Shown here in pieces: positions 8,637 to 17,190 of a DNA stretch of 64,000 nt. How positions within the stretch are numbered: the stretch's first letter is position 1; every line of letters starts with the position of its first letter. This stretch comes from CBDFHB01 sp965250115 (GTDB taxonomy: Bacteria > Acidobacteriota > Vicinamibacteria > Marinacidobacterales > SMYC01): contig CBDFNJ010000002.1 of NCBI GenBank assembly GCA_965250115.1, positions 2,976,001-3,040,000 on the forward strand, in the 5' to 3' direction. The notes under the pieces are model-generated. The model worked only from the letters and a program-made list of their open reading frames with translations, did no database searches and was not told where the DNA came from. The position numbers were made by a program, and so were the translations under genes.

Positions 8637-9021
8637 AAAAAAGAAAGACATTTGGGGATCCCCATGCCGGCTCGAAGACGGCTCACCCTTCCGGAGCAAC
8701 TACCCCGACGTCGAGATCCTATTGAAGCTGACCGAGGACGCCCACCGCGAGTTCTTCATACCCAACCGCATCCAAATCGACTTCTTGCATATCGACGGCG
8801 ATCACCATTACGAGGGCGCCAAGCTCGATTGAGAGCTTTTCAGTCCGCTGGTGCCGGACGAGGGGATAATCACCCTCCACGATACGCAGAACTATCGCGA
8901 GCCCTGCGGGGTCTACAAGCTCGTGGACGAGACCCGGCGAGATGGGCGTTACTCGGTGATCGACTTCGCGATCAAATATGGCACCGCTCTGGTGAGGAAG
9001 AACCCACCTCCACGTTCGTGA
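8637..9021 (+). pseudogene. Decayed class I SAM-dependent methyltransferase, C-terminal part
   Basis: After the ISL3 right end, frame 1 reads a 5'-truncated protein ending at TGA 9019. IDFLHIDGDHHYEGAKLD, then LFSPLVPDEGIITLHDT, is the HIDGDHxYExxxxDxxLxxPLxxxGGxxxxHDT pattern of the Methyltransf_24/cephalosporin-hydroxylase-like group. An in-frame TGA at 8830-8832 falls between D and E where the family has W or F, so TGG to TGA is the simple explanation. The N-terminal AdoMet-binding half is missing, apparently lost with the IS insertions. It probably once decorated the polysaccharide. Confidence 0.65.
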
Positions 9022-10190
9022 AGATCCTTCTGTTGCTCGATCAGGTGTACCTGCCCTCACTCGGAGGGGGCAACAAGGCCGCGCGGCTGTTGCTCGAAGG
9101 ATTGGGCCGAAACGGACACCAATGCGCAGCTGTGGCGCGCGCTTTGACTACGCGAGCCGGACCAACGAGCGAGGAGGAATTTCTCGAGCAAAAAGCCCGG
9201 CGAGGGATTTACGTTCGCACGGTCGCGGAGCACCGCTTCCGTTTCCGTTTTCGAGGGGTTCGAGTCGATGCGCTGAACCTCTCTCGGGCTCGCACGAGGG
9301 AGGTCACGGAAGAAAGCATTCGACAGTTCGCTCCGGATTGGGTGCTGGTTTCGGACGACCGACAACGCATACTTCTGGACGCCGCTCTTGCCGGGGCTCC
9401 GGGCCGCATTGTGCACATTGCTCAAACGATCGTTCACCTGCCCTTCGGACCGCTCTCCGCGCTGCCGGACGAGCGACAGACCGAGTGTTTGCGGCAAACT
9501 CGGGCAAGAGTCGTCATCAGCAAAGGCTTGCAAGATTACTTCGCTGCTCACGCCGGTCTCGACTCCGACCGCGTCCTGCTTCCTGTCTTCGGCGAAGGGC
9601 CCTTCCCGATCCTGACGGGCTTCGAGCGAGGCCATGTGACGCTGGTCAACCCTTGCACCGATAAAGGGATCGACATTTTTCTCGAGTTGGCGCGGACCTT
9701 TCCCGAGATCGCATTCGCGGCAGTGCCGACCTGGGGTGCCGACGAGGGCGTGATGAGCGCGCTCACGAGGCAGGACAACGTGAGCATCCTCGCCCCTGCC
9801 GACGACATCTCCGAGATCCTCGCCGAGACGCGAGTCCTGCTGGCACCTTCGCTGTGGCCCGAGACGCTCGGCTACGTCGTGATCGAGGCAATGCTGCGCG
9901 GCATCCCCGTGCTTGCGAGCGACATCGGAGGATTGCGCGAGGCGAAGCTCGGGGTCGATTACTTGCTTCCCGTGCGGCCCGCGGAGCGCGCCGGCGGTAT
10001 TTTCGTCTGCCCTGAGCAGGAGCTGGGACCTTGGGTCGATGCTCTGCGCGAGGTGCTCACGGATCGCAAGACCTACCAGCGCCTGGCCGCAGCCTCCCGA
10101 AAAGCGGCTGTCGACTACGTCGCCCCGATCACCGTCGCTGCCTTCGAGAAATTCCTGCACGGCCTCGAGGCGCGCCTCGCTCGAGCATGA
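9018..10190 (+). CDS. GT4-like glycosyltransferase
   Basis: The chosen start is GTG 9018, which overlaps the TGA of the methyltransferase remnant (GTGA). It gives VKILLLLDQVYLPSLGGGNK, a GT-B N-terminus with a glycine-rich loop, and about 390 aa. VSDDRQRILLDAAL and VISKGLQDYFAAH lie in domain 1. LVNPCTDKGIDIFLELA starts domain 2, and LWPETLGYVVIEAMLRGIPVLASDIGG is the donor-binding region. The open frame extends further upstream into mobile DNA, but that part is unrelated. The next gene overlaps by ATGA. Confidence 0.8.
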   Translation: MKILLLLDQVYLPSLGGGNKAARLLLEGLGRNGHQCAAVARALTTRAGPTSEEEFLEQKARRGIYVRTVAEHRFRFRFRGVRVDALNLSRARTREVTEESIRQFAPDWVLVSDDRQRILLDAALAGAPGRIVHIAQTIVHLPFGPLSALPDERQTECLRQTRARVVISKGLQDYFAAHAGLDSDRVLLPVFGEGPFPILTGFERGHVTLVNPCTDKGIDIFLELARTFPEIAFAAVPTWGADEGVMSALTRQDNVSILAPADDISEILAETRVLLAPSLWPETLGYVVIEAMLRGIPVLASDIGGLREAKLGVDYLLPVRPAERAGGIFVCPEQELGPWVDALREVLTDRKTYQRLAAASRKAAVDYVAPITVAAFEKFLHGLEARLARA

Positions 10191-11413
10191 GCCGCCCCAT
10201 CGCGATCGTCGATCTCTATTCCGGTGGGGCTTTGCTCGCCCCCGAATTTCGTGGGACGGGTTGAGCTTGTGTCATGGTCCAGAGCACGGCGGGGATCTTG
10301 CCGCAGTTCAGATCCTCCGCACGCGAGTCCGATTTCATCGACGTCATCCGTCATCGTGACGATGCGGAGACCCTGGCTCGCCTCAGGCGACACGACGTCG
10401 AGTTTGTTCTGCCGGGCTGTGAGCTGGGCGTCCAGCACGCGGACCGATGGAGCGAGACGCTGGGATTGGTCTCGAACGGAACGCATTGCTCCGCGGCGCG
10501 GCGGAACAAGTACTTGATGGTCGAGGCCGTCCGTGAGCACGGTTTGCGAGTGCCGGATCAGTTCGCAACGCGGCGCCTGGAGGACGCCTTGAAGTGGACC
10601 CGCGGCCACGGTCGATGGCCGGTTGTCGTCAAACCCGACGCGAGCAGCGGCTCGGACAGCGTGACGGCGTGCCAGAGCGAGGAGGACGTGACGCGCGCCT
10701 TCGAGGCTATCGTCGGGCGGCTCAATGTGCTCGGCACGGCCAACGAGCATTTTCTCGTCCAGGAATTTCTTCCGGGACGTGAGTACATCATCGATACGGT
10801 GAGCTACCAAGAGCACCATCGGTTGTGCGGGGTCTGGCGCTATATCATCTCGGCGGAGGCGGAGCCCACGGTCGGCTATGACGCCATGTGGCTCCTCGAC
10901 GGCGAAGGCGAACGCCAGGAGCGGCTGTTCGAATACGCCCGCGGTGTCCTGGACGCGCTCGAGATTCGCTACGGGCCCGCTCATTGTGAATTGAAATGGG
11001 TCGACGGTGAGCCCGTTCTCGTCGAAGTTGGTGCCCGGCTGACCGGCGGAACCAACTGCTGGATCAATCGCCACTGCAGCGGTGTGTCCCAGCTGGATCT
11101 CACGATCCTCGCCTATACCACGCCGTCGCGTTTTCTTCGCGACGTCGACAAACGCTACGTGCTGAAGAAGCATGCCGCGAATGTCTTCCTCGAGCCACGG
11201 GTGAGTGGCACGCTGAAAGCTATGCCGCGGCTTCCACAAATACGCGAGCTCGAATCGCTCTACCGCCTTTCGATCAGTGCAAAGCTAGGATACCCCGTCC
11301 CTCGCGTGGCGGGCTACGTCACGTTGCTGCACGCGAGCCGGGAGGCGGTCGAATCAGACCTCGGCCGGATTTGCGATCTCGAGCGGAATGGTCTGTACGA
11401 GGTTACTTCATAG
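10187..11413 (+). pseudogene. ATP-grasp ligase gene with one in-frame TGA near its start
   Basis: ATG 10187 overlaps the upstream stop and reads MSRPIAIVDLYSGGALLAPE, the normal first strand of ATP-grasp ligases of the biotin-carboxylase-like group. TGA interrupts codon 26 (10262-10264). The same frame then continues ACVMVQSTAGILPQF to 11413 without further damage. VVVKPDASSGSDSV is the ATP-binding lid, and HCELKWVDGEPVLVEVGARLTGG holds the metal-binding Glu and Asn region. Homologues have no catalytic cysteine at the TGA. A restart at ATG 10274 would give 379 aa lacking the first strand. A nonsense mutation is my first choice. Confidence 0.7.
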
Positions 11414-11971
11414 CACTGAGTCGGCTCGTTGCGCCGCGATCCACGGAAGAAAGCAGGCGCTCTCCTTCCATCCGCCTACGATAACCAGATCCGATTCACG
11501 ACCTTGCTCGCGAAGGAGGGCAAAGACCTGCGGGCGCGTTACCGAGCCGAAACGCCAGATGTATCGAAGCAATCCAAGATCGATGCGATGGCCCAGGGGA
11601 CAGTCCGTCCGCGGCTCGCGATAGTAGGTCATGCGTTTCGCGGCGCGCCAGAGACAAGTGTGGCGGCGCTCATCGATATAGATCACCAGCTCCGCTGCCG
11701 GTAACCGCACGTCAAGCGTGCTTTCATAGGTGCCGTCCATCAACCAGCACTCGCGCGTCACCAACTCGCACACTTGCTTGCGCCAGCTCGTCGGATCGGT
11801 GGGCTTGAAGCCGGTTTGCCAGAAAAGGGCGTCGAGATGAATGGGCTCGATATCGAGGATTCGACTCAATTTCTTGGTGAAGAACGATTTGCCCGCTCCG
11901 CTCGGGCCGAGCACCAAGATTCTCCGGGCCCTCGCCGTCCTCTCGGCCTCCTGCCTCCAATCCGTTTTCAT
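11408..11971 (-). CDS. Adenylate-kinase-like P-loop protein (FlaR/topology-modulation type)
   Basis: 187 aa. ILVLGPSGAGKSFFTKKLS is a Walker A motif at about residues 18-36. IHLDALFW and WLMDGTYEST are hallmark motifs of the small kinases annotated as DNA topology modulation protein or FlaR, and RRHTCLWRAAKRM is the Arg-rich lid. The true substrate of this family is unclear. It is convergent with the ATP-grasp gene, and the two 3' ends overlap by a few bases. Cytoplasmic. Confidence 0.8.
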   Translation of the reverse strand: MKTDWRQEAERTARARRILVLGPSGAGKSFFTKKLSRILDIEPIHLDALFWQTGFKPTDPTSWRKQVCELVTRECWLMDGTYESTLDVRLPAAELVIYIDERRHTCLWRAAKRMTYYREPRTDCPLGHRIDLGLLRYIWRFGSVTRPQVFALLREQGRESDLVIVGGWKESACFLPWIAAQRADSVL

Positions 11972-11995
11972 CGAATGGAGACTTGCGCCCGCATC

Positions 11996-13702
11996 TCATC
12001 CATCGTCGGGCTCATAGCTTAGGTGGAGGATACGGTGGTTGGAATGGTCCGATACGATGACCTCGTCGGGTCCGAGGAGCTTCGCCCACCTCGGCTGACT
12101 GAGCCACTTCAAACGCGAGCCCGGGATCTCGCGAAGCTCCCATAGAAGTCGACCTTCTGCTGTCGCTGCGAGGACGCGGTTGTTCCCGGAGTCGACGATG
12201 AGCACGGTTCCGTCCGGATGCTGCTCGGCATAGCGCGGCCGGTTCAGTCTGACGTGGAAACGATCCGAGAACAGCGAATCCAGCTCACGAACGACCTCGC
12301 CGCTTGCGTCGACCCACAAGACGCGGCCGCGCCCCGTATCCGTGATGAGTACATCGCCTTCATCGAGCGTTTGAGCGCTGTGCGGGTCTTTGAGACCGGC
12401 ACTTCCGCCATTTGCCATCCAGCTCACGCGCCCCTGCCAATCGGTCTCGACGACGAGGTTCTGCGCCGCGTCGGTGACGAGGAGGCGGCCGTTGTCGAGC
12501 AGGCGAACATCGTGAGGGTCGTCGAGGGACGGATAGGTATCGTTCTCGAGTCTCGTAAGCGTGCGGATCGATTCTCCCGCTTTCGTCACCTCGAGGATGC
12601 GGGAGTTCCGCCCGTCGGCGATCAGGAGAGTTCCCGCCGAGGTGCGACGCACGCACCGCGGCCAGAATAGCGGGCTCGGGTCATCGACGTAACACACTTC
12701 GACGCTTCGTTCCGAGATGACGACGACGCGATCGTTGGCGGTATCCGCCACTAGAAAGGAGCCGTTGGACGTCATCTCGACCGAGCGCGGGTAGGACAAG
12801 CTACGGCTGTCGGCCACGGTGCGCCCGAATTGCCACCGGATCCGCATTTGAGCGTCCAGCTCCAGAACTCTTTCATTGCCCGCGTCGCAAACGAGGTAGG
12901 AGCCGTCCGAGGCGTAGTCGACGTAGGTGGGGCAACAGAGCTCGAAGCCGACATCCAACGTAGTTGCATCGTCCCCATCCACACGTACGATGAGGTGATT
13001 GCGAGTGTCGGCGATGAGACGTCGTCCGCCATCGACCTGCCGGGCACCAACAGGATTCGAGAGCATCTTTGGTGCCGCCGACGGGTGACGCTTGCGGCCA
13101 TATTGCCATGCGATCGTTCCGTCTCGCCCGACCACCATCACGACGTGGCCGAATTCATCGGCCACCAGAACGCCTTCTTCACCAACGAGCTGGATGGCTG
13201 CGGGGCAACCGATGGCATCTCTTTTCGGAAGGAACCAGAGCAGACGTCCTTGTTCATCGATCTCGAGCAAGTCGACGTCATAGACGTTGTCCAGGCAAGC
13301 TATCAGAAACGTCCGCCGATGGGTCCAGGACAGCAACCTGGGCATACGGGGCGTCAGCGACGACAAGTCCGATCGGCGTTCCACGGCGCCAGATGGCGCG
13401 AGGATCTGAATCTCCCACGACGTGCGCCGCAGAAGCGCCATCCGCCACCCCTCCATAAGACGGCCATAGGCATCGCTCATGCCGCGGGCGAGGAAGTCGA
13501 ACAGCACCTCTCCACCGATATCGACGTGGAGGGTGCGGCACCCCGCACGAACCGGCAGGTTCTTGCGAAGGCCGATTTCGTCGACGATCAGGTAGGTGCC
13601 ATCGTGAGCGCGCTCGAGCACGACCGGGAAGCTCAAGCTCTCACCTTTGGATTCTTCGCCGGCGTAGTCGAGGCCGACCTCGTTCAAGAGCGACCAGCTC
13701 AT
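11996..13702 (-). CDS. NHL-like beta-propeller protein
   Basis: About 568 aa from ATG 13702 (MSWSLLNEVGLDYAGEE). At least nine repeats of the type GxLLVADxxNxRVLELD run through the protein, for example LVADEFGHVVMV, LIADTRNHLIVRV, LVCDAGNERVLEL, LVADTANDRVVVI, LITDTGRGRVLWV and LIVDSGNNRVLAA. This is the NHL/YVTN-like propeller pattern. The N-terminal 120 residues are a separate domain with no clear match. No signal peptide is seen, so it may be cytoplasmic. The ATG overlaps the stop of the short upstream ORF (ATGA), so translation is coupled. Function unknown; possibly a scaffold or sensor. Confidence 0.75.
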   Translation of the reverse strand: MSWSLLNEVGLDYAGEESKGESLSFPVVLERAHDGTYLIVDEIGLRKNLPVRAGCRTLHVDIGGEVLFDFLARGMSDAYGRLMEGWRMALLRRTSWEIQILAPSGAVERRSDLSSLTPRMPRLLSWTHRRTFLIACLDNVYDVDLLEIDEQGRLLWFLPKRDAIGCPAAIQLVGEEGVLVADEFGHVVMVVGRDGTIAWQYGRKRHPSAAPKMLSNPVGARQVDGGRRLIADTRNHLIVRVDGDDATTLDVGFELCCPTYVDYASDGSYLVCDAGNERVLELDAQMRIRWQFGRTVADSRSLSYPRSVEMTSNGSFLVADTANDRVVVISERSVEVCYVDDPSPLFWPRCVRRTSAGTLLIADGRNSRILEVTKAGESIRTLTRLENDTYPSLDDPHDVRLLDNGRLLVTDAAQNLVVETDWQGRVSWMANGGSAGLKDPHSAQTLDEGDVLITDTGRGRVLWVDASGEVVRELDSLFSDRFHVRLNRPRYAEQHPDGTVLIVDSGNNRVLAATAEGRLLWELREIPGSRLKWLSQPRWAKLLGPDEVIVSDHSNHRILHLSYEPDDG

Positions 13703-13977
13703 CTGAGGAGAGTCCCCTCGTCGCGCTTGTCCCACTGCGATCGGAACTTCTCGACTTCGATTTCGTGCACATTCCGATTGCGGAGCGGAAAGAAGGCATG
13801 GAGGTGCAGGACGGCGTGGAGACCGTGCAGGAGCAAGGCATTTCTCACGGCCGAGGAGGCGACCTTGCCCATCTGATAGACGATAACGGGTGGATTCCGG
13901 CTCGAGTATACGCCGACGAAGGAGGAGTGGCGGCGCAACACTCCGATCTTCAGAGTCCTGGCATTCCAGATCGTCAC
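13699..13977 (-). CDS. Short sulfotransferase-like P-loop protein, probably truncated
   Basis: 92 aa. VIVYQMGKVASSAVRNALLL resembles the 5'-PSB loop (GKVxSSxVxxxL) of capsule sulfotransferase-like proteins. Those are usually around 250-300 aa, but here the frame ends shortly after LRNRNVHEIEVEKF. The stop overlaps the start of the propeller gene (ATGA). The ORF is therefore either a truncated gene kept for coupling or the N-terminal part of a split two-polypeptide enzyme. Start ATG 13977. Function uncertain. Confidence 0.5.
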   Translation of the reverse strand: MTIWNARTLKIGVLRRHSSFVGVYSSRNPPVIVYQMGKVASSAVRNALLLHGLHAVLHLHAFFPLRNRNVHEIEVEKFRSQWDKRDEGTLLR

Positions 13978-14241
13978 GCTGTCGCCTCGACGATCGACAT
14001 TGACTAAATTATAGAAGGCGGGCGTGACTTTCGGTAGTGGCGGAGGTGTGTCTCATCAAAATCCGTACGCGTTTGAAATCATAGACTTACGCGCCGTTCT
14101 CGCGCAGTCCAACAAGCCGATCTCCCGCCTGAGAAACGCAGCGTCGTGGGCGAGACGGTCCAGCAGGTCCTGTAGCCGCAAACCCGCCACCCCTGACCGC
14201 GCCCTCCCCTTCGAAGCGAACCGTCACGATAAAATGGCGGC

Positions 14242-15933
14242 ATGGAACCCGTCGAGGAAACCCGTCCAGAGACCACGTCATTCTTCGAGCTCCTCGTCGA
14301 AGCGACCCCGCGGTTCTTCGTGACCACGGTCCTCGTGAGTCTGAACGTCGCCTACTTCCTCACGATGTTGCTCATGGGCGCGTCGGTCTGGTCGCCCGAG
14401 GCTCCCTATCTTCTGGAGCTCGGTGCAAACTTCGGACCCCTGACGATCACGGGACAGTGGTGGCGCCTCGTAACCTCCATGTTCGTACACATCGGCCTGA
14501 TCCACCTGCTGTTCAACATGTGGTGCCTTTGGAGTCTCGGAAACCTCGCGGAGAGGATGTTCGGCAATTGGACCTACGTTGCGATTTACCTCCTCAGCGG
14601 CGTCGGTGGCAGTCTCGCCAGCCTGTTCTGGAACCCCGGCATTATCAGCGCGGGGGCATCGGGTGCTATTTTCGGCATGGCTGGCGCCCTCGTCGCCTTC
14701 CTGTATCTCGGACACATTCACGTGCCGCGTCCCGTCGTTCGGGAGCTTCTGACGAGCGTTCTGATATTCGTCGGCTTCAACCTGTTTTTCGGGGCCGTTC
14801 AAGAGGGGATCGATAACGCCGGCCACCTCGGTGGTCTCGTTTCCGGACTCGTGCTCGGAGCTGTCCTGCATCGCTCTTTGCCCGTCCGCGAGATCTCGCC
14901 AATCCGCTATCTGATCCTGCCGGCAGCGTTGTTGCTCTTCGTAGGAGCCTTCGCGGTGGCGCGCACGACTCTGGCCGAGAATCCGGATGTCTTGGTCTCC
15001 GCGGCCGTCCAGCTCCACGCCGCGGAGAAGACGGACGAGGCCATCGAAAAGCTGGAGCAGGCCGCGGAGGCCGATCCGAGCAACGTACCGGCACTCTTGC
15101 AGCTCGCTCGTTTGACTCGCGAGGCCGGCCGAACGGGGCGATCGGTCGAGGCGCTCGAGCGCGCGGTCGAGCTTCAACCCGACTCGGCTCCGCTCACTGC
15201 TGAGCTCGGCCTCGACTACTACGGGGCGCGGCGATTCGAGGACGCCATCGACGCGTTCCACCGGGCCATCGAGCTCGACCCTCAGCTCTATGCCGCCCAG
15301 CGCTATCTCGGAATCGCGCTCAACCAGGTGGGAAGAAAGGACGAGGCCATCGCGGCGATCCGGACGGCGCAGCGCATGGAGCCTTCGGACCTTTTCAACT
15401 ACACCCTCCTCAGCCAGTTCCTGCAGGAGGCGGATCGCTACGAGGAAGCGATGGCGGCGCTCGCCGAGGCGCTGACATGGGCGCCCGAGAGCGGAGCCGT
15501 GCACAGCGAGATCGGCCTCGTGCGGCTGCGTCATGATGAGCTCACGCCCGCGATTGAGTCGCTCCGCCACGCGATCGAGCTCGAGCCCGCGGAGGCCGAG
15601 CACTACAACCGGCTAGCGCTGGCCCTCGCGAAGGCCGGCGAGCGCGAAGAAGCCTTGGCCGCCATCGAGACCGCTCTGAGGCTTCTACCCGAAGCCCCTC
15701 ACCTTCTCGACAGCTTGGGGACGGTCTACCTGCTCCGAGACGAGCCCGTGGCGGCGGTCGAAGCCTACGAGCGCGCCCTGGAGCTCGCTCCCGATCAAGC
15801 GGTCTTTCACTACAACTTGAGTCGTGCCCTGCACGCCGCAGGCCGCTTCGACGAGGCCGACGCCGAGCGCCGCCGCGCCTTCGAGCTCGAGCCCGATCTC
15901 AGTGCACCCGCTGATGGAGGACCCCTCACTTGA
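14242..15933 (+). CDS. Rhomboid intramembrane serine protease fused to TPR repeats
   Basis: 563 aa. Residues 1-235 form a six-helix rhomboid domain: HIGLIHLLFNMWCLWSLG, then GASGAIFGMAG with catalytic Ser140 and NAGHLGGLVSG with catalytic His195. Residues about 240-555 are eight to nine TPR repeats, for example AIDAFHRAIELDPQLYAAQR and AVEAYERALELAPDQAVFHY. It should cleave transmembrane substrates in the inner membrane while the TPR tail binds partners. The tail after an even number of helices would be cytoplasmic. The next gene starts at an overlapping TTGA. Confidence 0.9.
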   Translation: MEPVEETRPETTSFFELLVEATPRFFVTTVLVSLNVAYFLTMLLMGASVWSPEAPYLLELGANFGPLTITGQWWRLVTSMFVHIGLIHLLFNMWCLWSLGNLAERMFGNWTYVAIYLLSGVGGSLASLFWNPGIISAGASGAIFGMAGALVAFLYLGHIHVPRPVVRELLTSVLIFVGFNLFFGAVQEGIDNAGHLGGLVSGLVLGAVLHRSLPVREISPIRYLILPAALLLFVGAFAVARTTLAENPDVLVSAAVQLHAAEKTDEAIEKLEQAAEADPSNVPALLQLARLTREAGRTGRSVEALERAVELQPDSAPLTAELGLDYYGARRFEDAIDAFHRAIELDPQLYAAQRYLGIALNQVGRKDEAIAAIRTAQRMEPSDLFNYTLLSQFLQEADRYEEAMAALAEALTWAPESGAVHSEIGLVRLRHDELTPAIESLRHAIELEPAEAEHYNRLALALAKAGEREEALAAIETALRLLPEAPHLLDSLGTVYLLRDEPVAAVEAYERALELAPDQAVFHYNLSRALHAAGRFDEADAERRRAFELEPDLSAPADGGPLT

Positions 15934-17189
15934 GTCGCGGACGTGTCGTCGTTATCGGTGCCGGCGCGATCGGTATCGCATCCGCCTACTTCCTCCGCCG
16001 CTCTGATTGGGACGTGACGGTCGTCGATCGAGGCGAAGTCGGGCGGGGTTGCTCATACGGCAACTCCGGCCTCATCGTACCGAGTCACTCGAAGCCGATT
16101 CCGGGCCCCGGCGTCATCGGGCAGGCGCTCCGATGGATGCTGAAGAGCGACAGTCCTCTCTATATCCGCCCCCGGCTGGACATCGAGCTCTTGAAGTGGA
16201 GCCTACGATTTCGTCGCCACTGCAACGGCGCCGCCGCCGAGGCCGGAACCCGCGCCCTGCTCGCGCTGAGTCGGGCGAGCCTCGAGCTCTTCGAGGAGCT
16301 GACCGCGAGCGGCGAAGCGGAGTTCTTCTTTCAGCGAAGGGGCCTCATCGAGGTCTACCTTTCCGAACAGGGGCTCGAGATCGGCCGTCGTTCGGCCGAC
16401 GAGCTCCGCTCTGAAGGTTTCGAGGCGATGCCGCTTTCGCGCGACGAGGCGCTCGAACGTGAGCCGGCGCTCGATCCCAGTGTCGTCAAGGGTGGACTCG
16501 AAGTAGATGGCGAGGCTCACGGGTTCAGCCATGGCTACGTGCGTGCTCTCTCGGCGAGCTTCGCCCGGCGCGGCGGTCGCATCCGAACGGGGCGACTCGT
16601 TTCGCAGGTCATCGTCGATCAGGGGCGCGTCGAGGGCGTCTCCCTCGACGGTGGCCGAGACATCATCCCGACCGACGTGGTGGTGCTCGCGGCGGGCGCG
16701 TGGTCGAGGGATTTCGCGAAGCCGCTCGGAATCACGCTTCCCCTTCAGCCCGCAAAAGGATACAGCTGCACCATCGACGCCTTCGAAGGGTCCCCCAAGC
16801 GCCCCCTGTTGATCAAAGAGCGCAAAGTCATCGTCACGCCGCTCGACAAACGGCTTCGCTTCGGAGGCACGCTCGAGCTCGCGGGCTTCGACGAGAACAT
16901 CGACAAAATCCGCTACGGCGCGGTGGTTCGAGCCGGTTCGGAAGTGCTGGCGAAAAAGCCCCCGATGAAAAACGAGGAGGCCTGGTGCGGCTTCCGCCCC
17001 GTCACGCCCGACGGTCTGCCCGTCATCGATCGCGTCTCCTCGGTGGATGGACTCCTCGTCGCGACGGGACACGCGATGCTCGGTTTTACCCAATCGCCCA
17101 TGACGGGAAAGCTCGTCTCCCAACTCGCGAACGGCGAGCCCGCCGAAATCCCAATGGAGCCCTTTCGGCTCGACCGCTTCCGAGCTTGA
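15930..17189 (+). CDS. FAD-dependent D-amino-acid dehydrogenase-like oxidoreductase (DadA/DAO family)
   Basis: 419 aa from TTG 15930, which overlaps the preceding stop. VVVIGAGAIGIASAYFLRR is the GxGxxG dinucleotide-binding motif at the N-terminus. GNSGLIVPSHSKPIPGPG is the loop typical of DadA small-subunit-like dehydrogenases. The C-terminal WCGFRPVTPDGLPVIDR and GLLVATGHAMLGFTQSP close the FAD site. The likely reaction is oxidative deamination of a D-amino acid or related imino acid, with electrons passed to the respiratory chain. The exact substrate is not visible. Confidence 0.85.
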   Translation: MSRGRVVVIGAGAIGIASAYFLRRSDWDVTVVDRGEVGRGCSYGNSGLIVPSHSKPIPGPGVIGQALRWMLKSDSPLYIRPRLDIELLKWSLRFRRHCNGAAAEAGTRALLALSRASLELFEELTASGEAEFFFQRRGLIEVYLSEQGLEIGRRSADELRSEGFEAMPLSRDEALEREPALDPSVVKGGLEVDGEAHGFSHGYVRALSASFARRGGRIRTGRLVSQVIVDQGRVEGVSLDGGRDIIPTDVVVLAAGAWSRDFAKPLGITLPLQPAKGYSCTIDAFEGSPKRPLLIKERKVIVTPLDKRLRFGGTLELAGFDENIDKIRYGAVVRAGSEVLAKKPPMKNEEAWCGFRPVTPDGLPVIDRVSSVDGLLVATGHAMLGFTQSPMTGKLVSQLANGEPAEIPMEPFRLDRFRA

Positions 17190-17190
17190 A

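Noticed and set aside
8601..9017. Upstream extension of the GT4-like gene to 8601
   Set aside because: The extra residues come from the methyltransferase remnant read in another frame. GTG 9018 gives a proper GT-B N-terminus.
9057..10160. Long minus-strand open frame opposite the GT4-like gene
   Set aside because: It mirrors a plus-strand gene with clear motifs and has no domain of its own.
14079..14240. Minus-strand protein-like stretch upstream of the rhomboid gene (GLRLQDLLDRLAHDAAFL)
   Set aside because: Helical composition only, without start, motif or neighbours to support a gene; possibly old debris.
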